Shown here one piece after another: positions 56,234-64,000 of a DNA stretch of 64,000 nt. The notes beneath the pieces were generated by a model. The model saw only the letters and a program-made list of their open reading frames with translations, was not told where the DNA came from and did not search any database. The stretch lies in contig NZ_CP086106.1 of NCBI RefSeq assembly GCF_016765655.2, positions 1,238,501 to 1,302,500 on the forward strand, given 5' to 3'. Position numbers and translations under genes: made by a program. The first letter of the stretch is position 1. Every line of letters begins with the position of its first letter. Source of the stretch: Skermanella mucosa. GTDB taxonomy: Bacteria; Pseudomonadota; Alphaproteobacteria; Azospirillales; Azospirillaceae.

Positions 56234-57586
56234 TCACGCCGGCGTCGGCGTGGCCTCTGCGAGGGTCGCGCGGTGGTCCTGCACCGCGCGCCAGACCAGC
56301 ACCACCAGGAAGAAGTGGAACAGGAACCCCACGACCGAGTAGGCGGCGATCGCGACATCCACGTCGGCGATCCAGGCGGCCACGGGCAGCACCAGGAAGC
56401 GGGGGATCAGGGTCAGGATCTCCAGGATCAGGAACCGGCGCTGCAGGTTGAGCACGGGGACCAGCATCAGCGCGGGCAGGCTGATGAAGCGCATCGCCCA
56501 CCAGACGACGATCCACTGCGCGAAATAGCCGGCTTCCCGCCAGGCCTCGCCGAAGGCGAAGGCGTAGAGCCAGGGACCCAGGACGATCATGACGAGCACG
56601 GGAAGCGCGACCATCGCCGCCAGCCCGCCGGTCGTCCGCAGGAAGAGGGCCGACAGATCCTGGCCCTTGTGGAACATCTCGGCCGCGCGCTGGTAGAAGA
56701 CCCGGCGGACCGCGTCGCCCAGCAGCGTGATCGGCATCTCGAACAGGCGGTAGGTGAACCAGTAGAGACCGGCCACATAGGGGCTGAACAGGGCGGCCAG
56801 CAGGATCGACGGCACGGTGATCGTGGTCGAGGAGAGCAGCGCCTGCGGCATGCTGTAGAGCGGAAAATCGCGGTGCTTGGCCGCGAGCTGCTTCATCCGC
56901 TGGCGCGTGACCATGCGCCGGAGCGACGGCAGGTCGTGGCGGATGATCTGCCAAGCGATGATCAGGGCGCCCATCGCCGTCCCGAAGATCAATCCGAGCA
57001 CGAGGCCGTCCACGCCCATGCCGACCAGGCCGGCCGCCATCTGGGCGGCGGCGACCCCGAAGGATCGGCTGATCGTCGACATGGAGATGCGCTTGTACTG
57101 CTTGTGCCGGGTCGCCCACACGGCCAGCACCGCCGCCGCGGTGTTGGTCAGGATCAGCAGCGGCAGGAACCACAGCAGGCCGCGCAGCTCCTGGTATCCC
57201 AGCAGGTCGAGCAGGGGATCGCCGAGGACCCATACCGCAAAGCCCGACGCGATGCTGACCGCCACGACGATGCCGAGGCTCAGGGCCAGGATGTTGGCCG
57301 CCTCCGTCTCGGACTTCGCCATGACGATGGCGAGCTCGTACCGTCCGCTCGCCACGACCACGAAGGTCATGTTGAGCGCGCCGAACAGGGCGAAGAGGCC
57401 GAACTGGTCCGGCGTGAAGAGCCGCATCAGGATGGGATACGCAAGGACCGTCAGGACCTGGGCCATGGCCGTCCCGGAAGCGAGGACCGCGATGTTCTTC
57501 AGGAAGGGGCCACGCAGGATACGAAGTGCTGCTTGCGACAGACGGTTGGTGTCGACTCGGGCCGTCAAGGGAACTCTCTCACACAA
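56234..57586 (-). CDS. Wzx-like polysaccharide flippase / lipopolysaccharide biosynthesis protein
   Basis: 450 residues with about 12 to 14 hydrophobic segments and no soluble domain, typical of the MOP exporter superfamily. The block FLKNIAVLASGTAMAQVLTVLAYPILMRLFTPDQFGLFALF at the start is characteristic of polysaccharide-export flippases. The start is uncertain (TTG at 57586 or TTG at 57568, the latter better spaced from GAGAGAG). It heads away from the ABC-export genes and may serve a second polymer or lipid-linked intermediate. Confidence 0.85.
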   Translation of the reverse strand: MCERVPLTARVDTNRLSQAALRILRGPFLKNIAVLASGTAMAQVLTVLAYPILMRLFTPDQFGLFALFGALNMTFVVVASGRYELAIVMAKSETEAANILALSLGIVVAVSIASGFAVWVLGDPLLDLLGYQELRGLLWFLPLLILTNTAAAVLAVWATRHKQYKRISMSTISRSFGVAAAQMAAGLVGMGVDGLVLGLIFGTAMGALIIAWQIIRHDLPSLRRMVTRQRMKQLAAKHRDFPLYSMPQALLSSTTITVPSILLAALFSPYVAGLYWFTYRLFEMPITLLGDAVRRVFYQRAAEMFHKGQDLSALFLRTTGGLAAMVALPVLVMIVLGPWLYAFAFGEAWREAGYFAQWIVVWWAMRFISLPALMLVPVLNLQRRFLILEILTLIPRFLVLPVAAWIADVDVAIAAYSVVGFLFHFFLVVLVWRAVQDHRATLAEATPTPA

Positions 57587-57762
57587 TCATTCGCAGGATG
57601 AAGCGGCGCAACACTGCCATAAACATCGGCCGGTCGCGCCGGTTCATGGGGTGAACGCATTCACGCTTTTGCTCCCCGGGATTGGGAAGGGCAAGGGATC
57701 CCTCCATCCGGGTGTGCAATATACCCCATCGGTAATCCTGGACGATCGTGTCCCGGGGGCGG

Positions 57763-60700
57763 TCAGTCCGAGCCGGCGGCCACCGGTTCCGCTGCCCGCG
57801 CCGCTTCGGCCGCTTCGGCCGGGGCTTCCGAATTCGCTCCGGCGAAGGGCTGGCGCCGGTCGGAACCTTCCCTATCCGCGTGGTAGGTCGCGTCCCACAG
57901 GTCGCCGAAGATCACTTCGGTGAACCGGCGGGCCGACTGCTCCCAGGTCAGCCAGGGCATTTCGGCAGTGCCGCGCACCTTTCCCGCCTTCTGGTCCCGC
58001 ATCCACCGGCGCAGCGCGTCCGCCAGATCCCGTGGCGACGTGCCGGAGAAGTAGCTCGCGTGATCGCCGGCGATTTCCCGGAACACCGGAAGGTCGCGCG
58101 CCAGGATCGGCTGCGCGTGCTTCGCCGCCTCGATCAGCGGCAAGCCGAAGCCTTCATCCAGGGAGACCGCCAGCAAGGCCGAGCAGCCGCCGTAGAGCGC
58201 GTTGAGGTCGGCGTCGGATGCCCCCGCGAACCAGTGCAGGCGGCGGCCGGCCTCCGGATGGCCGCGCAGTTTTTCCACCAGAGCTTCGACTTTCCAGCCC
58301 TGCTTGCCGACGATGACCAGCTCGGCTTCCACACCCTCGGACCAGAGCTGCTCGAACGCGGCGAGCGCCTGCGCATGGCCCTTGCGGGGCTCCACGGTAC
58401 CGACCGTCAGAAACACCGGATGGCGGCTGCTCAGCACGCGAGCCACTTCCGGCCCGGGCTCGCCGGCGGTGGTCCCGGCGGCGGTCGTGCCGATATCCGC
58501 ACCGAGATGGAAGTGGCCGATCCTGAGCGGGGTGTCGCGCTGGACATCCAGTCTGGGCAGCCAGTCGAAGAGCTGGTCGGCGACCGACCGGGAGATGCAG
58601 ATCAGCCCCTCGCAATGGATCGCGATCTGCTGAACCCAGATCCGGAAATGATGGAACGGAACGAACCAGTCCGGCTGGATGAGCGGCAGCAGGTCGTAAA
58701 CGACGAAGTAGCTTCGGATGCCCCTCGACTTGAGGCTTCGGTTGAGGGCGGCCCGTCCCTCGACCAGATGGGAGGTGAGGTCGAGGCCGATGAACACGTC
58801 GCCGTTCCGGGCATCCACCAAGTCCTCCGGCAGGCCGAGGTCCGGAACGCCCATGATCCGGGCGGCGAAGCCGCGGGCGTAACGGAGGGTGCCGCTGCCA
58901 TCGTCCAGCACCGGTTCGACCCGGAAGCCGGCGGGAGGGTTCTTCAGCAGCTCGATCAGGATATTCTTGGCAACCCGCTGGATGCCGGTCCCCGCGTCGC
59001 GCAGGCCGACTTCAGAGACGTCCACGAGGATCTGGCGCAGGCCGCCGCCCGAGGGCAGGTTCTCGGCGGCGCATCGCAGGACGGTTTCCCAGGCCGCCGT
59101 CCCGGGCGGCTCCGGGGATGGGATCGCCACGATGTCTTCCGCCAGATCCCGCAGGATCGACAGGCGCGCGTGCCGCCCCCAGGTTTCAATCGCTTCCACG
59201 AACCGGGCCGGCGTGGCATCCGGGCCCAGGTCGATCAGGTCTGCCGGACTCCACGTTTCCGAACCCGCCCGGGGGTGCGCGTCGCCGGCCCGGCTCACGA
59301 TGCCGGCAGCGGCGGCCGCGATCCCCTCGAGACAGGGGTACCTGCCGCACGCCTCCTCCCGGTCGGCGGATCTCGCGACCTCGACGGCCGCGGTCCAGCC
59401 GTGGGACAGGTAGACTTCGCGCAACAGGAAGGGCTCGCCGGTTTCAGCCTCCAGGTCGGCGAGTGTCCGGCGGATCCCGCCGTCGTACAACACCACCGTA
59501 CCGGTGACGCGGCGCAGCAGATCGAGCATCCAGGGCAGGCAGGCCCGGTCGTCCCCGATGGCGTAGACCACCCGGTCGAACTCCGCGGCGTTGGCCGTGA
59601 ACCATTCCACCGTCCGGACCGGCGTCCCCGCGGCGGTCACCGGGGGGAGGATTTCGCCCCGGGCGGCGACGCATTCGACATCGTAGTGCCGGACCAGCTC
59701 GGCCGCCAGGGAGGCCGACCACGCGGCCACGGAGGACCGTTCCGGCGGCAGCGGGCCGACCAGGGCGAGCCGCGGGCGCCTCGCGGCATGCGCAGGCCAC
59801 GCGGCCGGGCCGGAGGTCGGACAGGAGTGGCGCGCATGAAGCTCCTCCAGGGCGTCGAAAGCCTTGTCGGCGGTGGCCTCCCAGCTGTAGCGCCCGGCAC
59901 GTTCCCGGCCGTGACGGGCCAGGTCGGCGAGAAGTCCTGGATCGCCCAGGACGGCCGCCATCCGGGCGGAAATCGAGTCAGGCGAATGCGGGTCGAACAT
60001 CGCGTCGGCGCGGCCGACGACCTCGGGAAAGCTGGTCGTGTTCGAGGTGATCGCCGGCGTTCCGCAGGCCATCGCTTCCAGGGCCGGAAGCCCGAAGCCT
60101 TCGCGGAACGACGGACAGACGAACAGCCGGCATTCGCGGTACAGCTCTACCAGATCGATGTCCGATAGCTGGCCGGTCAGCACATAGTCGCTATCGGACA
60201 GCCCGGCCTCGCGCGCCATGATCGGGACCCTGATGCGGTCAGGCGGATTGACGACGCAGACCAGCACCAGCTGGTGGCTCTTCCTCAGGTCGCGCGGCAG
60301 CCGGGCATAGGCCTGGAGCAGGCCGGCGAGGTTCTTGTGGGGATCGACCGTCCCGACGAACAGCACGAAGGGCCGCGTGATGTTCAGCCGCTTCAGCAGG
60401 GCCTTGCCGCCGTCGCGGCGGGCCTCCGCCGCGTCGGCGGGGCGGAACCTGGGATCGGCAGCGGAATGGATGGTGCGGATCCGGTCGCCCCCGATGCCGA
60501 GCATTTCTGAGGCTTCCCGGGCCGAATGGTCCGATATGGCGAGAAGCATGTCGGCCCGCCGCAGGGACATCAGCTTGCGGGCGTACCATTCGGAACTGCG
60601 GGGATCGTCGGGCAGCACCTCGGGATGGGCGAGCGGTATCAGGTCGTAAAGGGTGACCGCGGTCGGAAGCCCCGGCACCGCCCCGGCGACCGACGTCGTC

Positions 60701-61056
60701 ACGTCGTGGTAGAGTCCTTCGAACAGGCTGCTGACGTGGACGACGTCGGGGCGCAGCCCCTGGAGGAAGCGTTCGCGGATCCGCTCCGCCGCCTCGATGC
60801 GCCACCGACTCTCCCCGGTGAGGAAGCTGACGCCGGTCGGCTGCGACCATACCGGCATGTTTTCCCACGGCATCAGGCCGTCGAAAGCCTGCCTGATCGG
60901 CTCGACCGTCTGGTCCAGGGCGCCGTTCATGGCGATGAGGATCTCGTGGCCGCGCGGCGAGCGGGCCATGGCCTTGGCCAGTTCGAGGGAGTAGCGGCCA
61001 ATTCCGCGCAGCCGGCTCGGCGACTGGCAGGCCTGGAGGTCCAGGACGATGCGCAT
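57763..61056 (-). CDS. large multi-domain glycosyltransferase (two GT4 modules)
   Basis: 1,097 residues from the ATG at 61056, which has AGGAGAT at ideal distance. Residues 1-380 are a GT4 module (MRIVLDLQACQSPSRLRGIGRYSLELAKAM, GTVDPHKNLAGLL at about 230, the EX7E-type block FREGFGLPALEAMACG at about 315). A middle part (about 427-640, LALVGPLPPERSSVAAWSASLA) resembles a GT-B N-terminal half without its donor-binding half. Residues 672-1060 are a second GT4 (ILVDVSEVGLRDAGTGIQRV, GTVEPRKGHAQALAAF, LDEGFGLPLIEAAKHAQ). This architecture is known for mannosyl-type polymerases of ABC-exported O-antigens; the sugar is not determined here. Confidence 0.9.
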   Translation of the reverse strand: MRIVLDLQACQSPSRLRGIGRYSLELAKAMARSPRGHEILIAMNGALDQTVEPIRQAFDGLMPWENMPVWSQPTGVSFLTGESRWRIEAAERIRERFLQGLRPDVVHVSSLFEGLYHDVTTSVAGAVPGLPTAVTLYDLIPLAHPEVLPDDPRSSEWYARKLMSLRRADMLLAISDHSAREASEMLGIGGDRIRTIHSAADPRFRPADAAEARRDGGKALLKRLNITRPFVLFVGTVDPHKNLAGLLQAYARLPRDLRKSHQLVLVCVVNPPDRIRVPIMAREAGLSDSDYVLTGQLSDIDLVELYRECRLFVCPSFREGFGLPALEAMACGTPAITSNTTSFPEVVGRADAMFDPHSPDSISARMAAVLGDPGLLADLARHGRERAGRYSWEATADKAFDALEELHARHSCPTSGPAAWPAHAARRPRLALVGPLPPERSSVAAWSASLAAELVRHYDVECVAARGEILPPVTAAGTPVRTVEWFTANAAEFDRVVYAIGDDRACLPWMLDLLRRVTGTVVLYDGGIRRTLADLEAETGEPFLLREVYLSHGWTAAVEVARSADREEACGRYPCLEGIAAAAAGIVSRAGDAHPRAGSETWSPADLIDLGPDATPARFVEAIETWGRHARLSILRDLAEDIVAIPSPEPPGTAAWETVLRCAAENLPSGGGLRQILVDVSEVGLRDAGTGIQRVAKNILIELLKNPPAGFRVEPVLDDGSGTLRYARGFAARIMGVPDLGLPEDLVDARNGDVFIGLDLTSHLVEGRAALNRSLKSRGIRSYFVVYDLLPLIQPDWFVPFHHFRIWVQQIAIHCEGLICISRSVADQLFDWLPRLDVQRDTPLRIGHFHLGADIGTTAAGTTAGEPGPEVARVLSSRHPVFLTVGTVEPRKGHAQALAAFEQLWSEGVEAELVIVGKQGWKVEALVEKLRGHPEAGRRLHWFAGASDADLNALYGGCSALLAVSLDEGFGLPLIEAAKHAQPILARDLPVFREIAGDHASYFSGTSPRDLADALRRWMRDQKAGKVRGTAEMPWLTWEQSARRFTEVIFGDLWDATYHADREGSDRRQPFAGANSEAPAEAAEAARAAEPVAAGSD

Positions 61057-61070
61057 GGGGGATCTCCTGC

Positions 61071-62690
61071 TCAGCGGGCTCGTGTCAGTGCATGCCGGAG
61101 CATTGTTTCTACGCTGCGTTCCGCCGCGGACAGGGGCCGCCCGGCCAGGGTGGCCGTGTCGGCGCCGGCCGGTAGCGGTAAGTCCTCGGCGGCCTGCGGC
61201 GGGGACGGGATCGGGGGGTGGGGCTGCGGTGCCGGCTCCTGCCGTGCCAGCAGGGCGCGCGCCCCGCGTTCGAGGGCGGGATGGCGCAGCAGGATCGGCA
61301 GGACCGCCTGCCTGATCAGCGGCCGGGCGGCCGCCCAGCGGGCCGCCTTGCGGGCGGCGCGGACGGCAAGCGCGCGGGTCGACGCCGGCTCGGGCGGCCC
61401 TCCTGATCCGATCCCGACCGCCGCCAGCGCCCGCTTCGCCCGGCGGACCGGAGCGGTCAGGCGCCACGATGTGCTGACCCGGACGGCTTCGATATAGCCG
61501 TTCAGCGAGGCCACCACGGCATCGAGTTCCGCGATCCGCCCGTGAAGGGCGGCGTTCTCGTTTCCGACCCGCTGCCATTCGGCGAGGCGGGCGTCCACGT
61601 CGGCGCGCCAGGCGGCCCGTTCGGCCGCACGGTCGGCAAGCTCCGACTGCCGCAGGGCGATCTCGCGGTCACGGGCCTGAGCCTCCGCCCGGCGAAGCTC
61701 GGCGTCCCGGAGTCGAGACTCGGTTTCCTGCCGGCGGATCTCGATCTCGCGGCGCCGTGCCGCCGTCTCCGACATGCGTGCCGTCGCATCCGCCGCCCGC
61801 GCGGCCGCCTCCATCGTCCGGGCACCGACCTCGCGGCGGCGGACTTCGATTTCGGCGGTGCGGATCCTGGCTTCCCGCTGGCGGGCTTCCGTTTCGGCGG
61901 TGCGCACCGCCGCCTCGGCGCGCCGGACCTCCCGCTCGACATCCGCGGAGGTGCGCTGCTCGGCGATCTGCCGGTTTAGATCCTGGGCCTGCTGGCGGGC
62001 GACCCAGTCGTGAGCCCGGAACCAGTCGTCGAAGATGTTCGGCGGCGTTTCCAAGCGCGGAACGAGCGCTGATTTCTCCTCCGCGACGTAGAAGCGGTTC
62101 AGCCCGTCGAAATAGACGAAGCGATAGCCGCGGTCGGTCAGCAGCGGTTCCCAACCCTCGTGGTTCGGGATCTGGGTACGGGCTACCGTCGCCTCGACCA
62201 GGATGATCCAGGGCCGTACCGATTTCAGCGAAAGGCCGCGCAGAACTGCGGCCTCCATCCCCTCGACATCGATCTTCAGGAAGTGGACGACCGATACCCC
62301 GTGCGCCGCGAGGATATTGTCCAGCGTGTCCACGGGAACCTGACGCTCGACCCAGGGAAGGCCGGAGCATTGGTGCGTCCGTGCCAGATCGGCATCGGCG
62401 GTCGACAGTTCGCTGCCGGGAATGTCGTAGAAGGTGATCGTTCCCACGGAATCGCCGGCCGCCACCGCCAGGTTGATGTCGTGGGGCCTCGCCGCCGCGA
62501 GCTGCTTGTCGAAGCCCTGGGCCGGCTCGATGTTGATGCCGCGCCACCCGCGCTCGTAAAACGCCCGGGTGACCGACTGCTCGTCGGGACTGTTGGCGCC
62601 GACATCTACATAGAATCCCTGGACGACATCGCGCAGCGCGCGGTAGAGGACGACATCTTCGAGGTTCTGGGCGAAGGAAATGAACGGCAT
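61071..62690 (-). CDS. FkbM-family methyltransferase with long C-terminal coiled coil
   Basis: 539 residues from the ATG at 62690, whose first base is shared with the wzt stop. Residues 10-205 are an FkbM methyltransferase (SFAQNLEDVVLYRAL, FYVDVGANSPDEQSVT, INIEPAQGF, LKIDVEGMEAAVLRGL). Residues 230-400 form a charged coiled coil, of which 263-360 is seven exact 14-residue repeats. A SLNGYIEAVRVSTSWRLTAPVRRA segment (395-417) follows, a motif often seen at the end of coiled coils in glycan-synthesis proteins. The C-terminal 110 residues are Pro/Ala-rich. Proposed role: capping the non-reducing end of the polymer exported by Wzm-Wzt (inference). Confidence 0.88.
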   Translation of the reverse strand: MPFISFAQNLEDVVLYRALRDVVQGFYVDVGANSPDEQSVTRAFYERGWRGINIEPAQGFDKQLAAARPHDINLAVAAGDSVGTITFYDIPGSELSTADADLARTHQCSGLPWVERQVPVDTLDNILAAHGVSVVHFLKIDVEGMEAAVLRGLSLKSVRPWIILVEATVARTQIPNHEGWEPLLTDRGYRFVYFDGLNRFYVAEEKSALVPRLETPPNIFDDWFRAHDWVARQQAQDLNRQIAEQRTSADVEREVRRAEAAVRTAETEARQREARIRTAEIEVRRREVGARTMEAAARAADATARMSETAARRREIEIRRQETESRLRDAELRRAEAQARDREIALRQSELADRAAERAAWRADVDARLAEWQRVGNENAALHGRIAELDAVVASLNGYIEAVRVSTSWRLTAPVRRAKRALAAVGIGSGGPPEPASTRALAVRAARKAARWAAARPLIRQAVLPILLRHPALERGARALLARQEPAPQPHPPIPSPPQAAEDLPLPAGADTATLAGRPLSAAERSVETMLRHALTRAR

Positions 62691-63913
62691 CAGCGCTCGA
62701 TCCTGATGGTAGGCGGGATCCAGGCGGTTCCGATGAAATACGGCCTGTCGTGGTTGCTCACGGTGAATATCAGTGCCAAGTCCCGCCACTCATAGTTGTT
62801 GACCAGGTGCGTGTCGGAACTGACCAGCGCGGTCGCGACCGAATAGCTGCCGGGACCCAGAGCCGCGTTGAAGGCGGCGGTGTAGGTGACGACGCTGCCC
62901 GCCGGCACGTCCTCGAGGATCTGCCCGGTGTGGAAGGTGTTGGTTCCGAAGATCGTCTGTCCAAGCCGGTCCTTGATCATGTAGCCCATGACCAGCCGCG
63001 GCAGGGCCTGGTGTACCCGGACCTGGACGCGCAACATGACCGCTTCGCCGACACCCACGAACTCCACCGGTTCGCCCCTTTGGTTCAGCAGCGCGATGTC
63101 CTCGGCCGTCGCCTCGTAGCTGCCGGAAACGGTCTGGACCGCGCCGCCCTCGCTCCGCCGCACCTCGACGGTCTGGCCTTCTCGTTCCGCCAGAAGCGCG
63201 TTGTAATAGTCCATGACCTCCTCCGGGGCGCCGTCCTTGACCTGGGTGCCGCGCTCCAGGAGGATCGCGCGGTCGCACAATGTCTGGATGGCGGACCGGT
63301 CGTGGGAGACGATCAGCAGGGTCGTGCCGCTTTCCCGGAAGGCGCGGATGCGGTCGAAGCTCTTGTGCTGGAAATAAGCGTCGCCGACCGAGAGCGCCTC
63401 GTCCACGATCAGGATGTCAGGCTTCACGGCGGTCGCGACGCTGAACGCGACGCGCATCTGCATGCCGCTGGAATAGACCCTCAGCGGCTGGTCGAAATAC
63501 TCGCCGATCTCGGCGAAATCCTCGATCCCGGGCATCATGCCCTCGATCTGCCCGTGGCTGAAACCCATCAGGCCGGCGACATGGTGGACATTCTGGCGAC
63601 CGGTGAACTCCGGGTTCATCCCCATGCCCAGTTCCAGGATCGCCGCGATCCGGCCGTGCACCCGGACATTTCCCGTGGTCGGCCGCAGGGTCCCGGTGAT
63701 CAGCTTGAGCAGCGTGCTCTTCCCGGCGCCGTTCTGCCCGACCAGGCCGATCGCCTCGCCCGCGTGGACGCGGAACCCGACGTGGCGCAGGACCCAGTGC
63801 TCGGTCAGCGCCGCGGCCGGCAATCCGAACCAGGAAAGCACGCGCGACCACTCGCTGCCGTAAGTCCGGAAGGACTTGCCGAGGTTCTCGACTTCCAGCA
63901 CGGGGGCCGTCAT
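62690..63913 (-). CDS. wzt: polysaccharide ABC transporter ATP-binding protein (Wzt)
   Basis: 407 residues. ATPase domain 1-245: Walker A GLVGQNGAGKSTLLKL, ABC-type YSSGMQMRVAFSVATAVKPD, Walker B ILIVDEALSVGD, H-loop IVSHD. Residues 270-405 are a Wzt C-terminal carbohydrate-binding beta-sandwich (GVGEAVMLRVQVRVHQALPRLVMGYMIKDRLGQTIFGTNT). Such Wzt proteins recognise a terminal modification of the glycan before export. Coupled by ATGA overlap to the permease gene upstream and by one base to the FkbM gene downstream. Confidence 0.95.
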   Translation of the reverse strand: MTAPVLEVENLGKSFRTYGSEWSRVLSWFGLPAAALTEHWVLRHVGFRVHAGEAIGLVGQNGAGKSTLLKLITGTLRPTTGNVRVHGRIAAILELGMGMNPEFTGRQNVHHVAGLMGFSHGQIEGMMPGIEDFAEIGEYFDQPLRVYSSGMQMRVAFSVATAVKPDILIVDEALSVGDAYFQHKSFDRIRAFRESGTTLLIVSHDRSAIQTLCDRAILLERGTQVKDGAPEEVMDYYNALLAEREGQTVEVRRSEGGAVQTVSGSYEATAEDIALLNQRGEPVEFVGVGEAVMLRVQVRVHQALPRLVMGYMIKDRLGQTIFGTNTFHTGQILEDVPAGSVVTYTAAFNAALGPGSYSVATALVSSDTHLVNNYEWRDLALIFTVSNHDRPYFIGTAWIPPTIRIER

Positions 63914-64000
63914 AGCACGTCGACCATTTCGGCCCCGGCGCGCCGGAACATGACCAGGGCGACGGCCAGCAGCGCCAGCGCGAGAACGGCCGTTCCCGCG
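63910..64000 (-). CDS. wzm: polysaccharide ABC transporter permease (Wzm), C-terminal end only
   Basis: Only the last 29 codons are in the window: a hydrophobic helix (TAVLALALLAVALVMFRRAG) and the end AEMVDVL, which fits the C-terminus of Wzm-type permeases. The stop overlaps the wzt ATG by 4 bases. The product is assigned mainly from the gene pairing. Confidence 0.75.
   Translation of the reverse strand, partial: AGTAVLALALLAVALVMFRRAGAEMVDVL

Overview
The window is GC-rich bacterial chromosome, most likely from an alphaproteobacterium of the Rhodospirillales / Azospirillaceae type (Azospirillum or Skermanella relatives; inferred from protein character and gene order, no search was run). 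Supporting signs are an RpoH-type sigma factor, a DUF3035 (BamF-like) lipoprotein, hisZ-purA, a nicking-type MutL carrying its own endonuclease motif, and very high GC3.

Layout. 1-4420: edge of a 2-hydroxyacid dehydrogenase, then a minus-strand stress-regulation block: two related membrane-anchored proteins flanking rpoH, an ECF sigma factor and its overlapping anti-sigma gene. 4800-16900: plus-strand housekeeping (ileS-lspA, bamF-like, paired M16 peptidases, pgi, a pentapeptide-repeat protein, mutL). 16900-22050: a DUF389 membrane protein, a repeat-rich low-GC gap, a TIR/NB-ARC/TPR protein (probable immune STAND) and a 1 kb gene-free repeat field. 22050-35360: FAH-family enzyme, hsp20-lon, a ThuA-like protein, microproteins, a pyruvyltransferase, an FAD enzyme, an animal-type heme peroxidase, a double cold-shock protein with an RGG/YG linker, tadA, dodecin, rluB-like and rsmD.

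35360-45470 is an acquired island between rsmD and glmS, visibly lower in GC and carrying an IS5-family element, an IS256-family element and transposase remnants. Its cargo is one overlapping operon: DNA cytosine methyltransferase, a ~991-aa protein with two GHKL ATPase modules (MORC/MutL-like at the N-terminus, histidine-kinase-like at the C-terminus), a receiver-domain protein, and a Vsr endonuclease. It looks like a phosphorelay-linked methylation/defense system. IS256 split the ATPase gene: 8-bp target duplications are intact and removing the element restores the frame exactly.

45470-53050: glmS, a small unknown gene, an amidase, hisZ-purA, lipB and tRNA-Leu(GAG). Next to the tRNA are a truncated integrase and a small foreign-looking cassette (ABM monooxygenase, MDR oxidoreductase, LysR regulator) followed by a transposase scrap. 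56230-64000 is a minus-strand surface-polysaccharide cluster: a Wzx-like flippase, a very large multi-domain glycosyltransferase, an FkbM methyltransferase with a regular coiled coil (possible chain-length ruler), Wzt and the end of Wzm.
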